This document shows positions 1 to 5,900 of a stretch of DNA of 7,982 nt, one piece after another. Position 1 is the stretch's first letter. The number at the start of each line of letters is the position of its first letter. A model generated the notes under the pieces. That model was not told the DNA's origin. It ran no database searches and was given only the letters and a program-made list of their open reading frames with translations. The stretch is from Deinococcales bacterium (lineage in GTDB: Bacteria; Deinococcota; Deinococci; Deinococcales; Deinococcaceae): assembly GCA_014378225.1 (NCBI GenBank), contig JACMOA010000014.1:1-7982 (forward strand), read 5' to 3'. A program made the position numbers and the translations under genes.

Positions 1-28
1 AGAAGGGGAAGGAGGAGGGGGAGAGGGA
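1..28 (-). other. Polypurine/polypyrimidine tract downstream of purL
   Basis: The plus strand here is almost purely A and G, so the minus-strand transcript leaving purL would carry a C/U-rich, G-poor tract about 70-95 bases past the purL stop. C-rich, G-poor RNA is the type of sequence bound by Rho, and no hairpin followed by a U run is visible in positions 1-96. A role in rho-dependent termination of the purine operon is inference. The tract touches the window edge and may continue outside. No gene is visible in positions 1-96. Confidence 0.4.
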
Positions 29-96
29 CCAACTTGAGAATCAACACTGCAGTCTACGATGCCAGAATAAACGTGACCGTGCGCTTGTCTGACCTA

Positions 97-2418
97 TCAA
101 GCCATCGCCTCGAGCAAAGGTTTCTCGAAAGCCTCACGCAACTGCTCGAGCGACCAGGAAAGTTTTAGCTCGTGTCTATCCAAATCAAGCTCGAGTGTTT
201 CGCCTCCCACCCTACCAATCACCTGGTAAGGCGCTACCATATACACACGTAACCAGCTCAGCACATAGTTTATGTCCTCCGCTTTAACCGCAACGACGAA
301 ACGGGACTGGGCTTCACCGAACAACAGCGCGTCCGCTCGAATAACAGTTTCATCCTCCAACAAGTCGGCTCGTGCATAGTAAGTAACGTCTTGTTTAAAT
401 TCTTCGCTTTGAGCTTTGCTGTACGCTTCGGGGTCAAAAGAGACTCTAGCACCATTATTTCCCGCGATACACATTTCCGAGAGTGCTACCGCAAGTCCAC
501 CGTCAGAGCAGTCGTGCGCGGTATCACACCAGCCTATTGCTATGAGTGACCGTACTGCAAATTGATTGTCACGCTCGTAATCTAAACCAAGTCTCGGAAC
601 CTGCCCCGCCTCGAGTCCGTGAATCGTCTCCAGGTATTGGGACGCGCCTAGCTCGCTCGAGTTTTCACCAATCAGCAAAATTACGTCCCCGTCGCGCTTA
701 AAGCCCATCGTGGCCCGTTTTGAAATGTCCTCGAGCACGCCCACCATGCCAATCGTGGGGGTCGGGTGAATAGCTACCGTGCGCCCCGCTTCCACGTATT
801 GGTTGTACAGGCTCACGTTTCCACCCGTAACCGGGGTTCCCAGAGCCAAACACGCATCCGCGATGCCCTGAACCGAGCGCTCGAGCTGGTAATACACATC
901 CGGCCTGTGCGGATTGCCAAAGTTGAGGTTATCGGTGATGGCCAGAGGTTTCGCGCCCACGCACACCAAGTTACGAGCCGCCTCCGCCACCGCGCTGGCT
1001 GCGCCCCAGTACGGGTCCAGGTACACAAAACGCGGGTTGCAGTCACTGGTAGCGGCCACACCCTTGCTCGAGCCTTTAATTCGCATCACGGCGGCGTCGG
1101 CCTGACCGGGTAGGAGCACCGAATTCGCGCCCACCTGATGGTCGAAACGCTCAAAAATAGGGCGTTTGCTGGCAATGGTCGGGTGTGAAAGGAGTTTTAG
1201 AAGAACCTCCTCGAGATTTTCGGGTATCGGCACGCTCGAGAGGTTCATTTCGCGTTTGGCCCGAATTTCTTCGGATTCCACGCCTTCCCGAGTGTATTTT
1301 GGGGCTTCGTTGAGCGCGTTTACCGGCATATCGCCCACCAATTCGCCGTGCCAGTAGAGTTTATAGCGCCCGTGCGCCGCCACCTCGCCAATCGTGACCA
1401 CATCCAGTTCGTACTTGGCCAGCAAATCCTCGAGCGCCTGCTCCATTCCCGGAATTGGAACCAGAATCATGCGCTCCTGCGATTCACTGAGCATCAGCTC
1501 GAGCGGAATCATCCCGGTTTCACGCATGGGAACCCGCTCGAGGTGCAAATCTACCCCCAGGTTTGCCCGGTACGCCATTTCCACCGTGCTCGAGGTCAGA
1601 CCCGCCGCGCCCATGTCCTGTACGCCCGCCACCAGTCCCGCCCTAATAGCCTCGAGCGTGGCCTCGAGCAAGAGTTTTTCCATAAACGGGTCTCCCACCT
1701 GCACGGCGGGCCGGTCTACGGCACTATCGCTCGACAGGTCTGCCGATGCGAACACCGCGCCGCCCAGCCCATCGCGCCCGGTCTTGCTGCCCACGTAATA
1801 AATCTGGTTTCCCTCTTCACCCATCGTTCCCTTTGCCAAATCCTCGTGACGCATCAGACCCAGCGCCATCACATTGACCAGCGGGTTTTCCTCAAAAGAA
1901 GGGTGAAAGGTGATTTCACCGCCCACCGTGGCCACGCCCATGGCGTTGCCGTACATCGCAATTCCCTCCACCTCGCCATGCAACAGGAACCGGGTTCGGG
2001 CGCTCGAGAGGTCTCCGAAGCGCAGGCTATCCAGCACCGCAAAGGGCCGCGCACCCATCGCAAAGATGTCGCGCAGGATACCGCCCACGCCCGTTGCCGC
2101 GCCCTGTACGGGTTCCACGGCGCTGGGGTGGTTGTGGCTCTCCATCTTGAAGGCCACGGCAAAGCCGTCGCCAATGTCTACCACACCCGCGTTCTCACCA
2201 GGGCCTTGCAAAACTTGCGGCCCGGTGGTGGGGAAGCGAGAAAACAGCGGCCTCGAGTTCTTGTAGCCGCAGTGTTCACTCCACATGGCCCCAAAAATAG
2301 CGGCCTCGAGCGGGTTGGGTTCACGCTCCATCACGTCTACCACGAGGTCAAATTCCTCGAGCGAGAGTCCAAAAGTTTGAGCACGGTCACGGAGAGTTGG
2401 GGTCTGGATTTGGGTCAT
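97..2418 (-). CDS. purL: Phosphoribosylformylglycinamidine synthase subunit PurL
   Basis: This is the catalytic synthetase subunit of FGAM synthase (FGAR + glutamine + ATP to FGAM), acting in the cytosol with PurQ and PurS. The protein is 773 residues from this ATG and belongs to the small PurL type found with separate PurS and PurQ (B. subtilis PurL is about 740). Visible hallmarks are SEHCGYKNS (His49-Cys50), the metal/ATP motif ESHNHPS (93-99), the second-half motif DNLNFGNP, and the late FGEAQSRF motif. A segment of about 30 acidic residues precedes FGEAQSRF and explains the extra length. The ATG has a GAGG about 11 bases upstream, a rather long spacing. The frame stays open upstream into coding-like sequence reaching a GTG at 2577, which overlaps the previous gene's stop; an 826-residue product is therefore possible. 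Function is certain, the start is not. Twenty CTCGAG words lie within it. Confidence 0.96.
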   Translation of the reverse strand: MTQIQTPTLRDRAQTFGLSLEEFDLVVDVMEREPNPLEAAIFGAMWSEHCGYKNSRPLFSRFPTTGPQVLQGPGENAGVVDIGDGFAVAFKMESHNHPSAVEPVQGAATGVGGILRDIFAMGARPFAVLDSLRFGDLSSARTRFLLHGEVEGIAMYGNAMGVATVGGEITFHPSFEENPLVNVMALGLMRHEDLAKGTMGEEGNQIYYVGSKTGRDGLGGAVFASADLSSDSAVDRPAVQVGDPFMEKLLLEATLEAIRAGLVAGVQDMGAAGLTSSTVEMAYRANLGVDLHLERVPMRETGMIPLELMLSESQERMILVPIPGMEQALEDLLAKYELDVVTIGEVAAHGRYKLYWHGELVGDMPVNALNEAPKYTREGVESEEIRAKREMNLSSVPIPENLEEVLLKLLSHPTIASKRPIFERFDHQVGANSVLLPGQADAAVMRIKGSSKGVAATSDCNPRFVYLDPYWGAASAVAEAARNLVCVGAKPLAITDNLNFGNPHRPDVYYQLERSVQGIADACLALGTPVTGGNVSLYNQYVEAGRTVAIHPTPTIGMVGVLEDISKRATMGFKRDGDVILLIGENSSELGASQYLETIHGLEAGQVPRLGLDYERDNQFAVRSLIAIGWCDTAHDCSDGGLAVALSEMCIAGNNGARVSFDPEAYSKAQSEEFKQDVTYYARADLLEDETVIRADALLFGEAQSRFVVAVKAEDINYVLSWLRVYMVAPYQVIGRVGGETLELDLDRHELKLSWSLEQLREAFEKPLLEAMA
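328..438 (-). other. Extra acidic segment inside PurL
   Basis: Between the conserved strand ending in ARVSFD and the motif LFGEAQSRF, the protein carries about 35 residues rich in Glu, Asp, Lys and Tyr (for example EDETVIRAD). In typical small PurL proteins the two motifs are closer together, as I recall the family, and the surplus matches the roughly 30-residue excess over the B. subtilis protein. The segment contains no CTCGAG, although one of purL's two non-CTCGAG Leu-Glu pairs sits here. It is probably a surface loop. Boundaries are approximate because no alignment could be run. Confidence 0.45.
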
Positions 2419-2577
2419 GGGTTTCAGGTCCTCGAGCGTTTGGGTGGATTGGGGCCAGCTACCACGCTCAATGCCGTCTGCAATGGTATTTTCCCACAGC
2501 GCGGCATCTGAACTGTTCTCCCACTCGAGGGCCGCGTCTCGGTAGGCCCGTCTCAGTTCTTGTTCGTCGCTGCTCAC
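2419..2577 (-). other. Coding-like stretch in frame with purL
   Basis: The 53 codons before the purL ATG are open and in frame with it, and look like real protein: an acidic, helix-forming stretch with motifs ELRRAYRDAALEW and SDAALWENTIADGI, and Leu-Glu written CTC-GAG as in true genes nearby. A GTG at 2575-2577 overlaps the TGA of the DinB-like gene (GTGA overlap), so coupled translation could start here; the only purine-rich run (GAGG) abuts the GTG with no spacing, so it is a poor ribosome binding site. Either PurL has a 53-residue N-terminal extension, or a small separate protein has become fused. In the +1 frame, a TGA overlaps the purL ATG as ATGA, so one base of frame change would give a small gene followed by purL. 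I do not recognise a family with confidence. Confidence 0.5.
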
Positions 2578-3023
2578 CCTCGAGCACGTAATAACTTCCA
2601 CTGGCGGCGAATTCCACCCAGGTGTAGGGCCAGATGCACCAGCATGGGCAAAGCGCTCGAGCGGACAACTTCTGAGTGTTCGAGCAAAGATTTCCACTCG
2701 CGGTAACCACTCTCGAGTTGGGTTTGCAGCGCGTGCCACTCTGTATTACTGGCGTGATGCGGGTCCCAGGCCAGACTCCAGTTCGGCTCCTTTGGGTGCG
2801 GCGCTCGGGCTTCCTCGAGCGCGTAATGTAGCAGGTCGCGCACATGCAGGCTGATGTTGTACAAGCTGGGCTGGCCCGGAACGTGGCTCGAGGCTTGGTC
2901 AGCCCGAATTCGGGTCAGCGTCGAGAAAAATCCAGAATCGCGCTCGAGGAAGATGCCGTAATCACCGTCAGGACCCTCGAAGAGTTCGCAGACCAGATTC
3001 AGAATTTGAGTGTTGTCAGACAT
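2574..3023 (-). CDS. DinB/YfiT-like four-helix-bundle protein
   Basis: The 149-residue protein matches the size and pattern of the DinB superfamily, metal-binding four-helix bundles that include thiol transferases of bacillithiol/mycothiol type and many proteins of unknown role. The likely metal triad is complete: His60 in helix two (SLHVRDLLHY) and the HxxxH pair His130/His134 in LVHLALHLGGIRRQ, a sequence typical of the family's last helix. The start is well supported by AAGGAGA at 3031-3037, seven bases before the ATG. It follows purQ by 67 bases and its TGA overlaps a GTG in the purL frame, so it is almost certainly co-transcribed with the purine genes. Its substrate is unknown. Membership in the operon suggests, but does not prove, a link to purine or folate/thiol chemistry. 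It is unrelated to DinB DNA polymerase IV. Confidence 0.82.
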   Translation of the reverse strand: MSDNTQILNLVCELFEGPDGDYGIFLERDSGFFSTLTRIRADQASSHVPGQPSLYNISLHVRDLLHYALEEARAPHPKEPNWSLAWDPHHASNTEWHALQTQLESGYREWKSLLEHSEVVRSSALPMLVHLALHLGGIRRQWKLLRARG

Positions 3024-3090
3024 GATAGTTTCTCCTTGTGTATCTCAAGATAGGCTCGAAAAAAAGTTTGCTCAAGAGAAATTCTCGAAC

Positions 3091-3780
3091 TCAGCCGTGG
3101 GCGAGAGTACTCACTAGACTCTCAAAAACGCCAAGCCCATCGCTCGAGCCAAGAATTTCCTCACTGGCCCGCTCCGGGTGCGGCATCAGGCCCAGCACAT
3201 TCCCGCGTGTATTCACAATTCCGGCAATGTCATTCAGGGAGCCGTTAGGGTTGCCCTCGGCGTCCTGAACAGCGCCCACGTAACGAAACACCACCCGATT
3301 TTCACTCTCGAGCCTACTCAAAGTTTCCGGGTCCGCATAAAAGTTGCCCTCGCCGTGTGCGATGGGAATTCTCAGAATCTGACCCTGTGAGTACGCGCTC
3401 GAGAAGGCTGTTTGAGAGTTCTCGACCCGCAGATTCACGTCTTTACAGAGAAAGTGCAGATTTTCATTGCGTAGCAGAGCGCCCTCGAGCAGCCCAGATT
3501 CGGTCAGTACCTGAAAGCCGTTGCAGATACCGAGCACCAAACCGCCGCGCTGGGCGTGCTTTTTCACCTCGAGCATCACCGGACTGCGGGCGGCGATGGC
3601 TCCGCTTCTGAGGTGGTCACCGTAGGAAAAGCCACCGGGCAAAATGACCAAATCTGTGGGAGGAAGAGCTGTTTCGGTGTGCCACACCAGGCTCGAGGGC
3701 TGACCCAACACGCTCGAGACGACGTGAAAAGCGTCCATGTCGCAGTTGGAACCGGGGAACTGAATCACTGTTGTTTTCAT
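3091..3780 (-). CDS. purQ: FGAM synthase glutaminase subunit PurQ
   Basis: PurQ is the class I glutamine amidotransferase subunit that releases ammonia from glutamine for PurL. The 229-residue length is normal. The nucleophile Cys86 sits in [12 protein letters not shown], and the His201/Glu203 pair is in MPHPER, so the catalytic triad is complete. The N-terminus ([10 protein letters not shown]) and [14 protein letters not shown] (oxyanion region) are diagnostic. The start has GGAG at 3788-3791, seven bases before the ATG. It lies 70 bases after purS and 67 bases before the DinB-like gene, with no terminator visible in either gap, consistent with one operon. Seven CTCGAG words lie inside it. 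Confidence 0.97.
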   Translation of the reverse strand: MKTTVIQFPGSNCDMDAFHVVSSVLGQPSSLVWHTETALPPTDLVILPGGFSYGDHLRSGAIAARSPVMLEVKKHAQRGGLVLGICNGFQVLTESGLLEGALLRNENLHFLCKDVNLRVENSQTAFSSAYSQGQILRIPIAHGEGNFYADPETLSRLESENRVVFRYVGAVQDAEGNPNGSLNDIAGIVNTRGNVLGLMPHPERASEEILGSSDGLGVFESLVSTLAHG

Positions 3781-3818
3781 AGCGTTTCTCCGAAACGGTT
3801 TTGAGTGGTGATTATGAG

Positions 3819-3836
3819 TTGCTTTGGCCTAAGCAA
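3819..3836. repeat. Short hairpin in the purS-purQ gap
   Basis: TTGCTT (3819-3824) and AAGCAA (3831-3836) form a perfect 6-base inverted repeat around a 6-base loop in the 70-base space between purS and purQ. There is no T run after it on the transcribed strand, so it is not an intrinsic terminator. It could affect mRNA stability or be chance. Confidence 0.3.
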
Positions 3837-3850
3837 TTGGCTCAAGCTTC

Positions 3851-4117
3851 TCAAAACTCACTACTCATCACTGCCTCTTCCAGTTCAAAACGCACCGATT
3901 CCATAATCGGATTGCTCAAAATATCCCGCGTCATAGCCTCGAGCTGAGTTTTTACTTCAAAGCTTTCACCCGAAAGCTCGAGTTCGATGAATTTGCCCAC
4001 CCGCACGTTTTGCACGCTCGAGAACCCCGCATTGTGCAGACTTCTTTCAACCGTTCGACCCTGGGGGTCCAGAATAGATTTCTTGAGGGTTACGTAGATT
4101 TTAGCTTTGTAGTTCAT
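3851..4117 (-). CDS. purS: FGAM synthase subunit PurS
   Basis: PurS is the small dimeric subunit that bridges PurQ and PurL, helping form the FGAM synthase complex and pass ammonia between the two. The 88-residue protein begins with the typical beta strand YKAKIYVTLKKSILDPQG, followed by the pattern in which a helix (TVERSLHNAGF) leads to VQNVRVGKFIELEL. The C-terminal half ends in NPIMESVRFEL, as is usual. Family members are about 80-85 residues, so this is normal length. An AGGTG at 4123-4127, five bases before the ATG, supports the start. It lies 78 bases after purC and 70 before purQ. An 11-base inverted repeat spans its two ends, one arm lying within the last codons. Confidence 0.96.
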   Translation of the reverse strand: MNYKAKIYVTLKKSILDPQGRTVERSLHNAGFSSVQNVRVGKFIELELSGESFEVKTQLEAMTRDILSNPIMESVRFELEEAVMSSEF

Positions 4118-4149
4118 AGAAACACCTGTTTTGAGTTTTGAGTAGTGAG
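3857..4149. repeat. 11-base inverted repeat flanking purS
   Basis: CTCACTACTCA occurs at 3857-3867, within the last codons of purS, and its exact reverse complement at 4139-4149, upstream of the purS start. A related string (TTTTGAGTGGTGA) stands near 3800. These TGAGTAGTGA-type strings look like a small intergenic sequence family made from simple variants of TGAGT. A match of 11 bases with this composition could be partly chance. No function is assigned. Confidence 0.35.
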
Positions 4150-4195
4150 CTTGGAGAGTTTATGGAATTCCCCCTCAAACCCCACCGCTCAGAAC

Positions 4196-4924
4196 TTATC
4201 GATTCACTCGCTCGAGCATGTCCTCATATGCTTCTTCCACGCCACCCAAATCCCGTCTAAAACGGTCTTTGTCCAGTTTTTCTCCAGTTACGGCGTCCCA
4301 GAAACGGCAGGTATCGGGGCTGATTTCGTCGGCCAGAATGACCTGACCGTTTGCCAACTTTCCGAACTCGAGCTTGAAATCCACCAGCTTGACCCCGCGC
4401 TCGAGGAAGAAGTGCAGCAGCACACTGTTGACCCGCAGGGCCAGCAAGCGAATGGTTTCGAGGTCGTCCTCACTGCACCAGCCCAACGCCACTGGAGCAT
4501 CCCGGCTAACAAGAGGGTCTCCCAGCGCGTCCGATTTGTAACAATGCTCGAGCACCGGAATCCCAAGCGGGGTTCCCTCCTCGAGACCCAGGCGCTTGGC
4601 AAAACTCCCCGCCGCAAGGTTTCGCACGATAATCTCGACGGGGATGATGTGGACCGCCTTCACCAACTGTTCGCGCTCCGAGAGTTGAACCACAAAATGG
4701 GTGGGGACACCTTCACCCTCGAGCAGGGGAAAAATGCGCGAGGTGATGGCGTTATTGATAGCGCCTTTGCCCAAAATCTGGGCCTTCTTGACCCCGTTAA
4801 AAGCAGTGGCATCATCCTTATACTCCACAATGAGGAGTGCGGGGTCGCTCGAGCGGAATACTTTTTTGGCCTTTCCCTCGTAAAGTTGCTCGAGTTTTTC
4901 GGGAATTCTGAATTCCGAAGTCAT
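4196..4924 (-). CDS. purC: SAICAR synthase PurC
   Basis: PurC joins aspartate to CAIR with ATP, giving SAICAR in IMP synthesis. From this ATG the protein has 242 residues, the normal bacterial size. Conserved blocks appear in order: [11 protein letters not shown] near the N-terminus (ATP-binding hairpin), [42 protein letters not shown], and [14 protein letters not shown] near the C-terminus. The frame is open for 48 further codons upstream, but that part is Arg-rich and unlike PurC. The chosen ATG has GGAG at 4931-4934, six to seven bases upstream, and starts only a few residues before the conserved block. It is the first gene of the purine operon, 307 bases after fabZ, from which it is separated by a terminator. 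Confidence 0.97.
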   Translation of the reverse strand: MTSEFRIPEKLEQLYEGKAKKVFRSSDPALLIVEYKDDATAFNGVKKAQILGKGAINNAITSRIFPLLEGEGVPTHFVVQLSEREQLVKAVHIIPVEIIVRNLAAGSFAKRLGLEEGTPLGIPVLEHCYKSDALGDPLVSRDAPVALGWCSEDDLETIRLLALRVNSVLLHFFLERGVKLVDFKLEFGKLANGQVILADEISPDTCRFWDAVTGEKLDKDRFRRDLGGVEEAYEDMLERVNR

Positions 4925-5120
4925 GGGTTGCTCCAAAAAAGTAGAGAGCAAGACACGTTGGTAGCGTTCCGCTCTCGAAAGTTGAATACGTTCATTTTGT
5001 CTCCGACGCCGCCTCTCGAGCAGCCTTAACCCAAAATTTGGGTGTGTGTGTCTTGGGCAAAGCGGCACCTAAAGAGGGCCTGCCCGCTTCTCTGAACACC
5101 GTCCGCACAAAAGTTTAGCA
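4925..5120 (-). promoter_or_regulatory. Candidate promoter and long leader of the purine operon
   Basis: The 307 bases between fabZ and purC hold no convincing gene. On the minus strand, TGCTAAACT (5112-5120) resembles an extended -10 element (TGn + TAAACT, four of six consensus bases); no good -35 is seen. Transcription from it would begin near 5105 and give a leader of about 180 bases. That leader contains a bulged hairpin (arms at 5060-5065 and 5084-5089, AAGCGG/CCGCTT), a near-perfect CCCAAA/TTTGGG dyad at 5030-5042, and a short TG/AC run at 5041-5050. I see no motif of the purine, PRPP or other named riboswitches, and no PurR box that I can recognise. A regulatory leader is plausible but unproven. 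Confidence 0.35.
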
Positions 5121-5183
5121 CGTCCAAAAATGGGGGATGAACTCGAGTCTAGACCAAACGCTCGAGGCACTTGAGCCAAACAC

Positions 5184-5213
5184 AAAAAATAGCCCTCGAG
5201 CGCTCGGGGGCTA
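5184..5213 (-). terminator. Rho-independent terminator after fabZ
   Basis: Read on the minus strand, an 11-base-pair stem with one C/A mismatch (arms 5203-5213 and 5190-5200, tip CG) is followed by six T (complement of 5184-5189). The spacing and U run are those of an intrinsic terminator. It lies about 20 bases after the fabZ stop and separates fabZ from the purine operon. One stem arm contains CTCGAG (5195-5200), so the window's abundant palindrome takes part in the structure. Confidence 0.85.
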
Positions 5214-5231
5214 CACATTCATCTAAACGGT

Positions 5232-5702
5232 TTAGCTTGGAGCCAGCGCAAAAGTCAAAACAGCTTCGGCCACCAAGACGCCGTCCACCTTCGTTTCCAC
5301 TTTGGCTTTCCCCAGACCGCGCCGGAAAAACTCGAGCTGGGCGTGAAAGTGAAGCTGGTCTCCAGGCGTCACAGGCTTGCGAAAGCGGCAGGATTCCACG
5401 CCCGCCAAAAAAGCCACCTGACCCTCGGCAATCTTGCCGTAAAACAGAAAAATACTGGCCTGAGCCATCGCCTCGAGAATCAGCACTCCCGGCATGATGG
5501 GCTGACCGGGAAAGTGACCCTGAAAAAAAGGTTCGTTGATGGTGACATTTTTTAGGACGTGGACGGTGTTTTCACTGCGCTCGAGCACCCGGTCCACCAG
5601 CAAAAAAGGGTAGCGGTGCGGCAACTGGCGCAGGACAGCCTGAATCTCCAGCGCCCGAGGGTCAGAAGTTTGAGTGTGTGTGGTAGGTATGGTTTCGGTC
5701 AT
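5232..5702 (-). CDS. fabZ: 3-hydroxyacyl-ACP dehydratase FabZ
   Basis: FabZ removes water from 3-hydroxyacyl-ACP in each round of type II fatty acid synthesis. The 156-residue protein shows the hot-dog fold signature: LPHRYPFLLVDRV, then the active-site stretch GHFPGQPIMPGVLILEAMAQ with catalytic His63 and Glu77 spaced 14 apart as in characterised FabZ enzymes, followed by FLAGVESCRFRKPVTPGDQL. The first 20 or so residues are a Thr-rich extension (TIPTTHTQT). No Shine-Dalgarno sequence stands before the ATG and no other start fits better. It lies 193 bases after mreB and ends at a CTAAAC-G-GTTTAG palindrome (5223-5235), just ahead of a terminator. fabZ next to mreB-family genes is seen in other bacteria. 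Confidence 0.96.
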   Translation of the reverse strand: MTETIPTTHTQTSDPRALEIQAVLRQLPHRYPFLLVDRVLERSENTVHVLKNVTINEPFFQGHFPGQPIMPGVLILEAMAQASIFLFYGKIAEGQVAFLAGVESCRFRKPVTPGDQLHFHAQLEFFRRGLGKAKVETKVDGVLVAEAVLTFALAPS

Positions 5703-5760
5703 GGTTAATTTTGGTTCTTGACTCTCTGATACTGGGCGATGAGCGATGAGTTAAAAGCTG

Positions 5761-5900
5761 GGTAGGAGTTCGGTTCTCAGTTCTTGTCCTGGATAAAGCG
5801 ACACGTCTTGGCCCGGTCCGCCGGTTCTCAGGTCTCGAGGGTCGGTTAGCATGTCTTCTACTAAAAACTGATAACCGACCCTTGATAACCCACTCCTACC
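5761..5900. repeat. Nested inverted repeats between mreB and fabZ
   Basis: An 11-base perfect inverted repeat (AGGGTCGGTTA at 5838-5848, complement at 5872-5882, 23-base loop) lies inside a wider 9-base pair (GGTAGGAGT at 5761-5769, complement at 5892-5900, touching the mreB stop). CGGTTCTCAG is also repeated directly at 5771-5780 and 5822-5831. No T run follows the inner hairpin on the transcribed strand, so it is not a standard terminator. The 193-base space has no coding-like frame. It may be a small palindromic element, an RNA processing site or an attenuator between the two genes. Confidence 0.5.

Noticed and set aside
1348..2511. 387-codon open frame on the plus strand opposite purL
   Set aside because: It lies wholly antisense to conserved purL, its product is rich in His and Arg with no recognisable motif, and it has no start signal. 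It is a codon-bias shadow.
2578..2739. purL reading frame extending up to an ATG at 2739
   Set aside because: That part lies inside the DinB-like gene in another frame, and the latter has better family evidence and start signals.
2468..2845. 125-codon minus-strand frame across the DinB-purL junction
   Set aside because: It is out of frame with both well-supported genes and its product is Arg/Thr-rich without motifs.
4145..5029. 294-codon open frame on the plus strand opposite purC
   Set aside because: It mirrors purC, and its predicted product resembles no family. It is a by-product of purC codon use.
4925..5068. 48-residue N-terminal extension of PurC
   Set aside because: It is Arg-rich and unlike any PurC, while the ATG at 4924 has a good ribosome binding site directly before the conserved region.
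4925..5104. Purine or PRPP riboswitch before purC
   Set aside because: None of the conserved core sequences I know for these classes can be found; only generic hairpins are present.
5838..5882. Inverted repeat after mreB as a rho-independent terminator
   Set aside because: The loop is 23 bases long and no T run follows on the transcribed strand.
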